DNA of 64,000 nucleotides from Nepenthes gracilis (GCA_033239525.1 BSYO01000033.1:2595501-2659500), one strand, 5' to 3'. Positions 24,726 through 35,737 are shown, numbered from the stretch's first letter. Notes: generated by a model from the letters alone, not told the origin. Numbers and translations are program-made.

Positions 24726-25128
24726 CTTCTATTTTTTTGGGGAGTGTTTTTGTTATTTGCATATTAGTTCACGTTATTATTACTTGAGGGGGAGTACTGT
24801 TTATTTTCTTTTGGGGGAGTCTTGTTGTATGTTATATTATTGTATGTGTCTCCTGCTTATGTACCATGCTTGCAGTTTAAATTATTATTATCTTTTGTCC
24901 TGTTGGTACTAACCTTGCTTGATCAGACCCTAAAGTATACAGGATGTCACAAAGCGGAGTTTTCATCACATCGCCTCAACTTGCTCGTGTTTAGCTACTT
25001 AATATTTTATGTATCTCTTTTGTATCACTAGGCGTAGGTTTTCATGTATACGGGTTCTATCTCGGTGGTGTCTCGAACCCGTGATTCACTTGTATTTATT
25101 TATTTTCGAGTTTTGTCACGGAATTGCC

Positions 25129-25139
25129 AAAGGGGAGAT
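25129..25139 (+). promoter_or_regulatory. Polypurine tract
   Basis: AAAGGGGAGAT abuts the 3' LTR (TGTTAG at 25140), the plus-strand priming site of the element. Confidence 0.85.
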
Positions 25140-26171
25140 TGTTAGAGACATTTGTCTTATTGGCATATTCCGTGACCATATGTATTTTTATTGATGTCGG
25201 GTTGTGAGTTGTCGATTTAAAATTCATTAAAATTCATTCGGGCCGCCCTCCACGCGCTCGGGCCCGTCAAGGACCGCCCCTTCGCTTCATGCTCGGCGCC
25301 CGCTCGAGCTGATAATCGAGCGGGGCGCTCGATGCTGCGCCCTCCACCCGCTCGAGCCGATAATCCGGAACTACGGCCGCTCGCTGCGCGCCCCATGGCC
25401 GCTCGAGCGCCGCGAGGTTTCGCCAAAAACCCTACGGCCGCTCGCCGCGCGCCGAGCCCCGCTCGGCGCGGCCCAACAGGCAGATTTTTTTGAACGCGTT
25501 TTGGCTCCAATATAAATATGGGACTTATATTTTTGAACCCTAAGGAAATTGAGACTTGATGGGCGTGCCTCTTTGAGAAGAAAACCTCTCATGCTTCAAG
25601 ATTATTGTTTCTTCTCTTGAGAAAACTAATCTCTACAACATTGCTCTACAAGTTCTAAATAGTTTTCTCACCTACCTTCTTTAGCCATTGAAAGTTTGCC
25701 TTCTACCATTGTTCAAGACTTTGGTTCGTGAAGAAGGAGACTCGTTCGTGATTGGCAATTCAAGTGGTTCGAGGAAGATTGGCTTGAAGACCGGAAGGTG
25801 TCCGGTTCAGTTCTGTGGCAAATCCAAGGAGTTCCTTGGTAGGGATCACGTGTCGGGAGTAAGTCGGCTAGGTTAGCGCGTCGTTACCACCCGGCCGTAA
25901 GTTGATTTTCATAGTGCATTGCTTCCTGGCCGTTGAAGCCCGGGTGTTTTTCGATACCGTGGGTATCGAGTTTTCATTTCGTCACCAAAAATCGGGTCTT
26001 TATTATTGTTGCTCATTATTATATACATATTGTGCATGCTTATTAGTTGTTTATACATCTAGAGTTAAATATCCTTTACGTATATCGGATATTTAATTTA
26101 ATTGATTTATTTTATTCTTCATTATACTTAGAACTGAAGGTGAAACACGTGAAGACGAAGCGTGCTTTTCA
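25140..26171 (+). repeat. 3' LTR of the Sirevirus-like element
   Basis: 1032 bp, TG...CA ends, colinear with the 5' LTR. It is longer mainly because the CpG-rich block (25240-25490) has a different number of CGCTCG-type subunits. TATA box at about 25511-25519. It lies about 1.7 kb upstream of the TCP start codon in the same orientation. Confidence 0.9.
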
Positions 26172-26176
26172 CTTAT

Positions 26177-26906
26177 TGCCAACTGCCGCACCTCCCTTGC
26201 CACCGTCGATGGTGCCAGCAACACAGCCAACCACCACAAATGCCACCCCATCCAGTTTCCTCTTCCACAGCCCAACCACCGCGCTGATTTAATAGGTATT
26301 CATTTCATTATCCTTGGAATATATAAGATAATTTTATCATAGTCACAAACTAAATGATCTATTATTTACTTTTATTTGATTTCATTTCCATCTTATTTTC
26401 TCGCAGCAAAGCATGATTTATTTTAACCTTAATTATTTTCTTTCGACAACCAATTATATTCCTTGCCGTTTCCGTAATGGATTAGAGCTCGTTCCAATAT
26501 GGTGTTTCTATAGATCGTTTTCTCCTTTATACTTTTTTCCCATATATGAAGTTCATATTTTGGTTAGAACAAAGTTGTAATGATTACAAGAGAACATCAG
26601 ATTTACATATAAAAATTTTAAAGATAAAAATTACAGATAAATAATAAAATATTTTGTTATCTTTAAAAATAAAAATTACAATAAATAAATATAAAGGAAA
26701 CTATAGGAATTTTGTTTCAAACTCTCTAAAGTACTGCTAGAGTCAAAATAAGATATAAATTGAGAAACTGGTCTAATAAATCGATTCATACTATCAAATT
26801 CTATTTAAAAATTATATCAAATCATATCATAAAATTTTTGGGTTAAGTTTCTTAATGTACTGATTATACTAATTAAAGGAAAGAGAGTGATGGACATTAT
26901 CTTAAA

Positions 26907-26910
<4 letters not shown>
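26177..26910. other. Intergenic stretch upstream of the TCP gene
   Basis: A short GC-richer, proline/alanine-codon-like patch (26177-26290) borders the retroelement, then AT-rich DNA. No gene recognised. Confidence 0.5.
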
Positions 26911-26937
<27 letters not shown>

Positions 26938-26976
26938 TGTGTGTGTGTGTTGGTGTGTGCGTGAGAGAGAGAGAGA
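26911..26976. repeat. Compound (AG)n(GT)n(AG)n microsatellite
   Basis: An uninterrupted AG run, then GT repeats with small interruptions, then GAGAGA again. It lies about 0.9 kb upstream of the TCP start codon and is likely length-polymorphic. Confidence 0.95.
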
Positions 26977-27424
26977 TAGGGGTATTCAAAGGTGAATGGA
27001 AATTCTACTTTGTCATGAGGTAGGGCGTACTTCTCCTACATAAATTATTGAATTAAAATTCAGTAATCATAATTTAAAAATAAAAAAATATATTTTTATT
27101 TTTAAATTTTTTATAATATTAATATATATTAAATATTAAATTTAATATTTAAACCGTTATTTTTTTCAAAATGAACGAAGTAGGTCTTACAAAGGTGCCA
27201 GTATCCATCATTGAAATGGAAAGGGACAGCTCTTGGTCACCCAGTCAAACAAGCATTTTCCTCCCTTCGCTCCTCATCTCTCTCTCTCTGCCTGTTCTTT
27301 AAAGTAGGGTTTAATTCAATTTATAGAACCACTCCATGCTCGTTCTGTTCAAAATAATTGTCCTTCCTCCGTAGCTTTCCTAGGCATGCCCAAGTCTACT
27401 TTACCCCTAACACACTAACCCATT

Positions 27425-27470
27425 AACTCTCTCTCTTTCTCTCTCTCTCCCGCGCTTTCTCTCTCCGTCA
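27425..27470 (+). repeat. CT-rich tract in the TCP promoter region
   Basis: Runs of CTCTCT broken by TTT and CCCGCG; a smaller CTCTCT run lies at 27278-27295. Pyrimidine patches are common near plant promoters, so a promoter role is possible but not shown. Confidence 0.6.
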
Positions 27471-27689
27471 GGCCAAAGTGGAAAGAATGGGTTAGTATTA
27501 GCCTACCACCTGCTGGTCCTGCGTCCACGTGATGTGTCGCCATGCCTATTCTGTATTTCATATCATAACTCTTCACTGTTACGCCTTCCATCCTCCCTCT
27601 CAAAGAAAATGGTTCTTGATCCTTTTCTGCATAAGAAGAATTGAGTAAAGCTTTTTTCTATGGCCCCCAATTGTCATCCGTACACTGTG

Positions 27690-27698
27690 TTTATAAAT
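27690..27698 (+). promoter_or_regulatory. Candidate TATA box of the TCP gene
   Basis: TTTATAAAT about 200 bp upstream of the ATG, in a GC-balanced stretch preceded by CCAAT (27666-27670). If used, transcription would start near 27720-27735 and the leader would include both uORFs at 27783-27868. Confidence 0.45.
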
Positions 27699-27782
27699 CT
27701 GGTCTCCCCTTTACCATCTTTTGCGCCGATAACCGGGTCAACAAGGCGCAACTTCTTCGACTGAGAACCTGGTAAAAATCTC

Positions 27783-27827
27783 ATGTCCTCGGGATCATTG
27801 GGCATCTTCTTCTTCAAGGTCAAATGA
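27783..27827 (+). CDS. uORF1 in the TCP leader (14 codons)
   Basis: ATG at 27783 followed by 13 sense codons ([14 protein letters not shown]) and TGA at 27825-27827, inside the presumed leader. Its stop overlaps the start of uORF2 in an ATGA arrangement. It could lower translation of the TCP protein. It depends on the transcription start lying upstream, which is inferred. Confidence 0.35.
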   Translation: MSSGSLGIFFFKVK

Positions 27828-27868
27828 CCCGGATCTCAATGCAAGTTTGGAAACCAATGTCTGATTAG
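27824..27868 (+). CDS. uORF2 in the TCP leader (14 codons)
   Basis: ATG at 27824, overlapping the uORF1 stop, encoding [14 protein letters not shown] and ending in TAG at 27866-27868, 26 bases before the TCP ATG. It contains two further in-frame ATGs (27839 and 27857), so scanning ribosomes meet several starts before the main frame. Confidence 0.35.
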   Translation: MTRISMQVWKPMSD

Positions 27869-27894
27869 CACTAGGAATCCAGAAGAAAGGGGAG

Positions 27895-29262
27895 ATGTTT
27901 CCTTCAAATATTACCTGCAGCCTTCAAAACCCGTTCGAGTACTCATCAATTGATGAAAGCCCTAATACATATTTCTTGAATTTCCCAGCGCAGTTGCTGG
28001 GTGATGATGAACTCCTCATGGGCGACTTGTTACACCACCAACACCATCACCAGCAACACACGAGTGGCGCCGCCGCTAGCACCGCTTTACCCCAGGCCCC
28101 AGAAGTTGGCACCAAGAACTCCAACAGAGCGGCCACCGCTAAGCACCACCACAAAGACAAGGAGAACGCCGTCGAGGAGGCTGTGATTGTGGAGGAAAAG
28201 ACGCCGGTGACGGGCAAAAAAAAGAGGAGCACCAGCACGAGGCAGCTCGGTGCACCGAGGAGGAGGACTGGGAAGAAGGATAGGCACAGCAAGATAAATA
28301 CAGCTCAAGGTCCGAGAGATAGAAGGATGAGACTGTCTCTCCAAATAGCCCGCAAGTTCTTCGATCTGCAGGACATGTTGGGCTTCGACAAGGCCAGCAA
28401 GACCATCGAATGGCTGTTCACGAAGTCGAAGGCCGCCATTAAGGATCTCACTGCGAGCCTCCCACAGAAGAAAAACACCAGCTGCAGGAGCGTATCGTCG
28501 GCTGCCTCAGAATGCATGGGAGAGGCAATGGAAGAAAGCGAGAAAGACCTTTCGAGGCGGAACAAGAGCGCGCAGCAGGGTGCCCTTCATCATCATCTTT
28601 CACTAGCTAGGGAGTCGAGAGATAAGGCAAGAGCTAGGGCAAGGCAAAGAACAAGGGAAAAAATATTGCTAAAGGAGATTGAAAAAAGTAAACAATCATT
28701 CGCAGAGACAAACCCTGACAATTATAATAACAATAATTTGGAGAAGTTGGGGTCTTCCAGCACTACAACACCTGAAACTGGTGAAGAATCGGCTGGATGC
28801 CGCAGCCAAGAACTGACTTCCTCAGTAGAAATATCGGCAGCAGCCACCGCGTTGGCGGTGGAGGTCGAGAATTGCAGCTCCTGTAATAATCATCAATCAC
28901 TAGACCATCAGAAAGCTACTGTGGCAATAATGGAGAGATTATTGGGAACGTCGAGATCAGCTTCCATTTTCGATTACCATCATCACGAGGCGCTACCTGT
29001 CTGCAATGGGACTCGGTCCAATGATTACAATTTCTTGGGTTTACCTGGAAATTGGATCGCGGAAAATGCAAGAAATATTAGCTCTGGTTATAGTGCAGCA
29101 GTGATGAATATAATTAGTACTCCACTTCATCAAGACCAAAACCCTAATTCCAATCTGTTCATGGCTTCCTCCCCGGGCATATATTTGCAGCCGCAGTACC
29201 CACAGAATCAAATCTTCAATAATAATTACCTCTACGCCAACAGGGACCGCAGTTCACTTTAA
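27895..29262 (+). CDS. Class II TCP transcription factor, CYC/TB1 type
   Basis: A 455-residue intact frame. The plant-specific TCP DNA-binding domain (non-canonical basic helix-loop-helix) is at about residues 125-186: [10 protein letters not shown] basic region, then [20 protein letters not shown] and [12 protein letters not shown] helices. The short basic region is that of class II proteins. An arginine-rich R domain ([18 protein letters not shown], residues 238-255) is diagnostic of the CYC/TB1 clade, and an ECE-like SECMGE motif (205-210) lies between them. A histidine/glutamine-rich run (47-55), a KKKR basic stretch (108-111) and Asn/Ser-rich tails are typical low-complexity parts. Such proteins act in the nucleus as growth repressors controlling axillary bud outgrowth (BRC1/TB1, BRC2) or floral symmetry (CYC); which orthologue this is cannot be decided here. 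It is single-exon as seen. The start is the first in-frame ATG and fits the MFPSN/MF-type N-terminus of the clade. The leader holds two uORFs. Confidence 0.96.
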   Translation: MFPSNITCSLQNPFEYSSIDESPNTYFLNFPAQLLGDDELLMGDLLHHQHHHQQHTSGAAASTALPQAPEVGTKNSNRAATAKHHHKDKENAVEEAVIVEEKTPVTGKKKRSTSTRQLGAPRRRTGKKDRHSKINTAQGPRDRRMRLSLQIARKFFDLQDMLGFDKASKTIEWLFTKSKAAIKDLTASLPQKKNTSCRSVSSAASECMGEAMEESEKDLSRRNKSAQQGALHHHLSLARESRDKARARARQRTREKILLKEIEKSKQSFAETNPDNYNNNNLEKLGSSSTTTPETGEESAGCRSQELTSSVEISAAATALAVEVENCSSCNNHQSLDHQKATVAIMERLLGTSRSASIFDYHHHEALPVCNGTRSNDYNFLGLPGNWIAENARNISSGYSAAVMNIISTPLHQDQNPNSNLFMASSPGIYLQPQYPQNQIFNNNYLYANRDRSSL

Positions 29263-29297
29263 GCCAAAAACTAATCTCACTGCTGTTGATCAAGTTC

Positions 29298-29303
29298 AAT
29301 AAA
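29298..29303 (+). terminator. Candidate poly(A) signal or 3' UTR splice donor site
   Basis: AATAAA 36 bases after the stop codon. It is immediately followed by GGTACGG, which would also fit a splice donor (AAAG/GTACGG); introns near or after the stop occur in some CYC/TB1 genes. Which role applies is unresolved. Confidence 0.35.
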
Positions 29304-32300
29304 GGTACGGCAATTAATTTTTGGTTGTTTTTGTGAAGGTTTGCTGTGGTTGGGTTATTATTGTTTCTTTTTTTTTTTCATGTGTACTAATATCTGAATG
29401 ACATTGATGATGTTAATCAGTGATTTGATTTTCCGTATCTTCATTCCAAATGAATGGGAGGGGCTTTATTAGTTGTCTCAATTGCTTCCTAATTGTTTTC
29501 ACTAAGGAAGTAATTAAAGTCAAGGTGGCAAAATTTGCCACGACAAGCGATTTTGATATCATCAATGCTTTGTTACTTAATTTAATCTTTCCATATAGAT
29601 GTCATGGAAATTATAAATGCATGAGAACATAATGGTTATGCATATGAGTTTACGAAGCATATACGTAAGTGCATGTCTTTCTTTCTCCTTCTCCCCGCCC
29701 CTCAACCCACCTCCACAGAACAAAATATAAAAAATAATAAATAATAAAAAAATCATGATCAATTTTCATATGCACACAGAGTTAGATCAAAATTCTATGA
29801 CACCCATATATTCAGATCTTAATTGAGTAGAGCGTCATTCCTTCACAATGTAATTCACAGGACGAACTAGCAGTTCTATTTCATGTGAAATATTCAAATT
29901 TACATATTTTGATTAAACTGCTCTACCAGGAAAATAACTTTTTTGTGTACATATTAATTATTTAATTGTCTCCTCTTGCATCCCCCAATTGCTGTCACTC
30001 TTACATGTTGAGTTCTTTCAGTTGTTAAACATAAGCATATGGTAGTATTTAGTATATAATTGTGTTACCGATTCCCATTCTATTATGATGTACAGGCATA
30101 TTGGTATTTGTTGGAAATTATCTTCTTTTTCATAGTATTTTCATTTTCAGGGATCAAAAGTCTGAGTCGTCAAATTACTAATCAAAACAGTTTAACAATG
30201 TAGATAACTTTCTTTTCTGGTTGAGTCTTAGGATTGTTTTCGAGTATCTATTAAATTGGAATTAATCATCTTAGAAATATTCTCGTACTCCTTGGAAGCG
30301 GTGAAGTTCTAAAAAAATACATTATTGTATTAGATTCTTGCATTATTCCAGAGATTTCTTTGCATTATTTATAAATATATTTTGGAAACAAAATAACATG
30401 AAGCATTTTTTGTATCTAGAAAATCGTTTTCTTGCCTGGAGTTGGCGATTCCTCTTAAACAATCAAAGAACTCGCTTAGTTGGTTGGTGAAATTTTTTTT
30501 ATAAGTAATTGACATAACGCTATGATATCAGTGAAATTTGAGTCGCTCAAGTTCAATTAGGATCATATTTCTTGAATTTAAACATGAATAAAGATTGAGA
30601 AAAGTAAGTTTTCTAATCAACTAACTCAAATTCATTCATTATTAAATCTTACTGAGCAGAATATGAGATACTGATGGCAAAATGGACCAATTTGATCTTT
30701 CGTAAGAAAGTGATAGATAAAACTATCATAAAACGACTTATAAGCAAATTAATAGATTACTTTGATATGGCACATATATCAAAAATCCTAGATTAAGTAA
30801 AGACTCGGAGTTTCTAGTAAGCCACTGCTTCCTCCATTTCATAAATAATTAAACATGTTTTCACAAACAAAGATCACCAACTATTTTAGGTTTTAAAAAT
30901 ATAAAAATAATTGAGACGTACCAAAAATATAAAAAACCCAAAAAATCATTAAATCCCCAAAAATGAGGGCAACAAGGCCTTCACAATACTGTTAAAATCC
31001 CCAAATGATAGAAGATTTCTTTATTAGCCTCACTGCTGCATTCCTTCAAAGATATGCCCAGTGAAATCCACGGCACGTTGAGTGCTATCTCGGGTAATCA
31101 TTTGTTTTTCCACCCCATGCAACTCTATTTCATTTTTATTTCAAGAACACATCAGCTCCCCACGTTTCTTTGTTTTTTTGGCTTGCTATAGCTCAATCCC
31201 AGCTCATAGGAAAGATGAGTGTTCTCCATAAGACGTTTCAGACAATTTTGTTTTGGTTCTATTTGCATGCTTTGGCTGCTTCAAATTTGGTATAAATGAC
31301 AAGGGGCACAAACTCAATTTTAAAGAATACTATTTTCTTCCTTTGCAATGTTTTCATTTTCCTAGATCGAAGTCTCAATTATTGATTTTCGCCAAATTGA
31401 GAAGTTCTAGAAATAGTACTTAGTTTGTTTTATAAGTTGAGTCATGGGATTGTTCTTAATTATCAATTAATCCAACCCCTTCTCATACTCATTTTTCTTT
31501 TGCAATTAAAGCTCACTGCGCTTCTCAATTATCATAACCTCAATGGTATAATCCATGGAACTTCTAATCTACCAGCCAAATTATTTTCGAATCAGGCACA
31601 GCTCAAGTGTTGATGGTTTACCATTCTTTTCCGGCCGTGAAATGGGCGGTCTGTCTTGATTGTTATTGCTCTACTATTTGCTTTGCTATTTATCAAAATC
31701 AAAACTTAAATCTAATACGTATCTAGAATAAATCTGAAAAACTATTTAACGGTGATGTAGTAAGCTTTGGATTCTGAAATCTAAACTTTGCATACTGCAA
31801 TAGAAATATGAGGTAAAAAGTTGAGAAAATTTTCTTTGGAAGAATCACTTTGAAAATTATATCAAATATATTAGAAAAAAAAATACCGTAAAAATTAAGC
31901 AAACGTTTTATGAAGATAAGTTAATCTTTGTGAGGTGCCGGAAAGAGAAGAGGGTGAAGCTGGATATCAGCTTCAGTGTTCCTCAAATATTTAGGTCAAC
32001 TATTTGAACTTAGAAGAGTTCCTGATCATTTAGGATTGGTTTTGTGCACCTAGACGAATTCTTAGTCTTTTGTTATGGAATATAAAGAAGGAATATGGGG
32101 AACTTGCCCGTATAATAATAAGAATATTATCATAAGAAAGCTCCATAACCATCTTTTTACATTAAAGATTTCATACATTGAATCTTCCAAGAACCCTTTT
32201 TATAATGGAAGATCAGATTCCTTATGCGAGTGTTTTTTTGGGAAGAAAAGGGGCAGATTAGGTTGATGTTACCCACTTCATCGATGTGCTATCTATCATC

Positions 32301-32626
32301 ATCTCTCCCAATTTGATATGATAATGAGAGATGAACATGGCAATTTGCCAACGCATTTTCATGGTGTGTCATTGCTCCTTCTATTGCTTGAAATGACAAT
32401 GGAGGACTCCCATTCCTTCCTCTTACTGTTTTCGAAGTCCGTGGCATTTTTGGTTCTTACTAAACAGCAATATCATTTTTTTTGTAATTTTGACATTTAA
32501 TACCTCGGTCGTCAATTAGCCAAGCACTGCCCGAAATACAGAAAACTTAATGCTTTCCTGCATTTTCTAGGATCCTAATCACTCGAGCAGCCTAGCTTAC
32601 TAGTTAGGTTTTGATCATCTCCTTAT
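29304..32626. other. Intergenic stretch downstream of the TCP gene
   Basis: AT-rich with moderate-complexity patches (31000-31680, 32040-32500). Small frames of 60-63 codons show no domain. No RNA gene or repeat structure recognised. Confidence 0.5.
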
Positions 32627-33713
32627 TGATTTTATAATAAAAAACTAATTATCAGAGGTTCGTACAATATTTATATAAGGATTATGATATTTGTGCGCAC
32701 GAAGGGCACCCAAGCCCGTGCCCGAGGGGTGCATGAGGGGCACCCGAGGCGCCATTTGCTAAGGCACCCATGTTCGAGGCGTGCCTTATTAAGCTTTTAG
32801 CCACTCTCATGTGAAGAACTCGACAAACGAAAAGTTATCGGAGATCTGTATGAAACTTGTACGAGAATCAAAGCGTTCATACGTGCGATGAAGGGCCAAG
32901 AGGCAAGATCAAGTTAGGCATTTGAGGGGCGTTTGAGTGGAGATCGAGCACCGATTCCATATTTCCGCTCGAACATTGATTCCATATTGATGGAGGATTG
33001 TTGGCGCTTCTCTCACGCTCGAATGATGCAGAGGCGTGGTTTTCAGACTTAGTGCGCTTGCTTCGCACTTGTTGGACGCTCGAGCGCAGAATCCAAAACC
33101 TTGTGCACTCGATCCGCGCTTGCCAAAAGCTTCAGTGAGGAATCCAAAACCCAATGCTGTCAATGCGTACTCGTCGTATGCTCGAGCGTCGGTACGCGAT
33201 ATAAAACTCGGCTCACGCATTTTAGGATTATAATTTTGAAATCTTTCTCCACAGGAACGTCGCGTATAGAGAGAGGAGAGAAGAATATATGAGAGGAAGA
33301 GCTTCAACATCCAATTGAGGTCTGATTTGAATTTTGTTTTTCGCCAAGGTTGATTACATTATTTTAAAAATGATTTTAGAAAGGTATTTTTCGTTTGGCT
33401 ACTCTTTTTCTCATTGTATTTCAATTGTGAGTTGTTGGGTGTGTTGAGAAGGGATTGTATTTAACCATTCTTTATTTAGATTTGGAGTGAAAGGATTTCA
33501 AATGAGTTCTCATAACTTGTACTATTTATAGTGAATTTGTTCGGAATTTATCATACGATTTTTTTCTTAATTGAAAAAGATTTTTAACGTTAAAAATCAT
33601 TATACATTGTTTATTTTTTGTGCTCACAAACTTAATAACTGACAGTTGACGGAGAGTTCAAGTTTGTTCCGCTGTGCCGGGTCAAGTCTATCCCGGTGTC
33701 AAATTTTCAACAC
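32627..33713 (+). repeat. LTR-like repeat family, copy C
   Basis: Begins TGATTTTATAATAAA and ends ...TTTTCAACA. It shares the ATTATCAGAGGTTCGTACAAT start block, a TATA box (GATATAAAAC, about 33198) with the following CACGCATTTTAGGATT, the GTTGGGTGTGTTGAGAAGGG block, and the ACGTTAAAAATCATTATACATT block near the end. Its U3 part is GC-rich, with repeated GGGCACCC/GAGGCGCC motifs (32700-32780) and GCTCGAGCG motifs that resemble those of the Sirevirus-like LTR. No target duplication found. Confidence 0.55.
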
Positions 33714-34252
33714 ATCTGAGGTGTACTTGAGCGCCGATTGTAGTATAAAATCATGCTTATGCGATTTGAGGGCATTCTGAAATTAAATTTCATATAAAGA
33801 GTGCTGCACGGAGAGAGAAAAAATAAGAAAAAGAAGAGAAAGAAGTTCAATATCTAGTTTAGGTTTGATTTAGTTTTATTCTTTGTCAAAATTGGATACA
33901 TTATTCTAGAGGAATTTTTAGAGTGTATTCATTTGATTGTTTTTATTTCTCATAGTATATTTTTTTTATTGATTGTTGGGTATATTGAGGGGATTGTAAT
34001 CAATCATTTTTCACTCGAGATTGTAGTAAAGTGATTTTGAAGGGATTACTTGTAACCAATATTATTATTATAGTGAATTATTTTAAAATTTATCCCATAA
34101 TTTTTTTCTTTGTTAAAAAAATTTTTTTACGTTAAAAACGTTGTACATTATTATATTTTTTTGTGCTTACAGGTTTGGTGGCTGACGTATAACAGTGGGT
34201 TCTAATTTCGTTTTGCTACACGAATTGTGTGTATTTGAGTCAAACCCCGACA
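33714..34252 (+). repeat. LTR-like repeat family, truncated copy C'
   Basis: Starts directly at the end of copy C, with the sequence just upstream of the family's TATA box (TTGAGCGCCG, then TAGTATAAAATC at about 33743). It then runs through the shared leader (GTGCTGCACGGAGAGAG) and the ACGTTAAAAACGTTGTACATT block to ...CCCGACA. The upstream half is missing, so C and C' form a head-to-tail partial tandem. Confidence 0.5.
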
Positions 34253-34965
34253 TTACTCACACACCGAGTCTTGATTCTATTCTCAGGATACTTCAATTGC
34301 TCTATAAAGTCAGTCTTATCTTAAGTCTCGATCTTGTTTGGGACCTTAGTTGCCTGATCCGGGACTTCCAAGACTTTCAACTCATACAACCAGTGTCTTG
34401 GTAAGTTCATATAGGGGCGACCATTCTATCTGGATCGGGACAAAAACCCAAATTTTCAGCTCCATCAAACCCTAAACAATCTGTTGGTCTACTTGCAAAC
34501 AATCCACTTGGTCCATTTCCTAGTTGGAATACCGTGAGTTGGCTTACACTATGGCTGGATTGTTTTGTCTCGATTTTCTATTCAGCGAACTCTATAACAC
34601 TGAAATCTCTGGCAAACAATCGCAATGCCAATCCTATAACATTCATCGTCGGGATCAAATGGCAATGAAGTTGCATGCTTTTCGTTTGTGAAATCAATGA
34701 GCCCTAGCGTCGATTGCAGTTTGAGGCCATCCGTGACTATCTTACGCTCCTCCCCCATCCTCCTTTGCTTTGTAAGGGTTTGAGGACCATTAAGTAGAGA
34801 GGTCTCTCTAACAGTTGTACCAGTTACATGCAGATTTTGTTAGGAAGTACTTGATATTTTTTAAATCCAAAAATTTAATTTATTAGATTATGGATATATT
34901 CTATTGCTGCCAAGAAAAAAAAAAAACAGCTACAGGATCTTAGATTTTGATTACTTCCTTATAAG
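34253..34965. other. Intergenic stretch, possible retroelement remnant
   Basis: GC-moderate sequence following copy C'. It could be decayed internal sequence of the element whose LTRs are C' and D, but I recognise no retroelement motif in any frame. Confidence 0.35.
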
Positions 34966-35737
34966 TGTTTAAACAAATAAAAGATTATCGAAAGGTCACA
35001 CAATATGTGTGCGAGGATCAGAATGTTCATGCGCGCAGTGAAGAACAATTAAATTGCAGAGGCCGGAGGGCCAACTAGTTGTTAAGAATGGCGGGTTGAC
35101 CGGTTGTGTAAGTCGGAGTGAGAATGGGTTGTAGAGACTAGGAGTGACCAGATCAAAGCCAACTCCGAATGGAGGCCAGGCAAAGAGGCTGAAGGGCGGA
35201 TTGACATTGAACTGTATAGACAATCAGATTGTTAATTTAGAGGGGCGGCTGGACTGTTTAGATTGAAGGATGGTCGACTACCAGTCCTAATAGTTTACAT
35301 TGTAAAAATGTGGGAAATGCATTTTTAGGATTTTGAAAGCGCGGGAAATGAGTTTTAAGCCAGACGCCATTACAAAGTGTGCGAAACGCTTCAGGATTTG
35401 ATAGACGAGTGACGGAGAAAAACACTTGTAAAATGAGAAAGTAGAGAGCGCCGCCAGTGACAAAAAAAAGAGAAAAGTGAGAAGACTTTTACTCTATCTT
35501 AGGATAGTCCGTTGCAAGTACTCTATTTCGAGTGTTTGTATAATCAATTTTATACAGTAAAATTTTTCGGAGTTTGTCCTACGATTTTTTCTTTAATTGA
35601 AAATGATTTTCTACATTAAAAATTATTGTGTATCATTACATTCCTTACACTCACAATTTTGATAGTTGATGGTCGATTCCTTGGTTTGGGTTTGTTCTAC
35701 TGCATCAGTGCTTTGTATCCGGGATGAATACCCAACA
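34966..35737 (+). repeat. LTR-like repeat family, copy D
   Basis: Begins TGTTTAAACAAATAAAAG (compare copy A) and ends ...ATACCCAACA. It has the family's ATTATCGAAAGG start block, CCTACGATTTTTTCTTTAATTG, the ACATTAAAAATTATTGTGT block, and TTGATAGTTGATGGTCGATT near the end. The middle (35040-35440) is divergent and GC-richer. No target duplication found. Confidence 0.5.

Larger units (their letters stand above)
21744..26176 (+). mobile_element. Non-autonomous Sirevirus-like Copia element (gag only)
   Basis: A structurally complete LTR retrotransposon of 4423 bp (21749-26171). It is flanked by a perfect 5-bp duplication, CTTAT at 21744-21748 and 26172-26176. It has a 5' LTR, a primer-binding site complementary to initiator-methionine tRNA, gag with two zinc knuckles, a polypurine tract and a 3' LTR. 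The internal region is only 2.4 kb: no protease, integrase, RT or RNase H is present. Sequence after gag jumps from a frame resembling the gag-protease linker straight to a polypurine-type AAAAAGGGGGAGA at 24654. Repeated polypurine-like motifs before the 3' LTR, an LTR starting TGTTAG, and a CpG-rich LTR block are Sirevirus (Maximus/SIRE) traits. It would depend on an autonomous relative for replication, as TR-GAG elements do. Confidence 0.88.

Noticed and set aside
26911..26976. Microsatellite as a CRISPR or satellite array
   Set aside because: Simple dinucleotide repeats without spacers; this is a plant nuclear sequence and no CRISPR array exists here.
28047..28565. Minus-strand frames of 81-86 codons inside the TCP gene
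   Set aside because: Mirror frames of the GC-rich TCP coding sequence; the plus frame carries the TCP and R domains.
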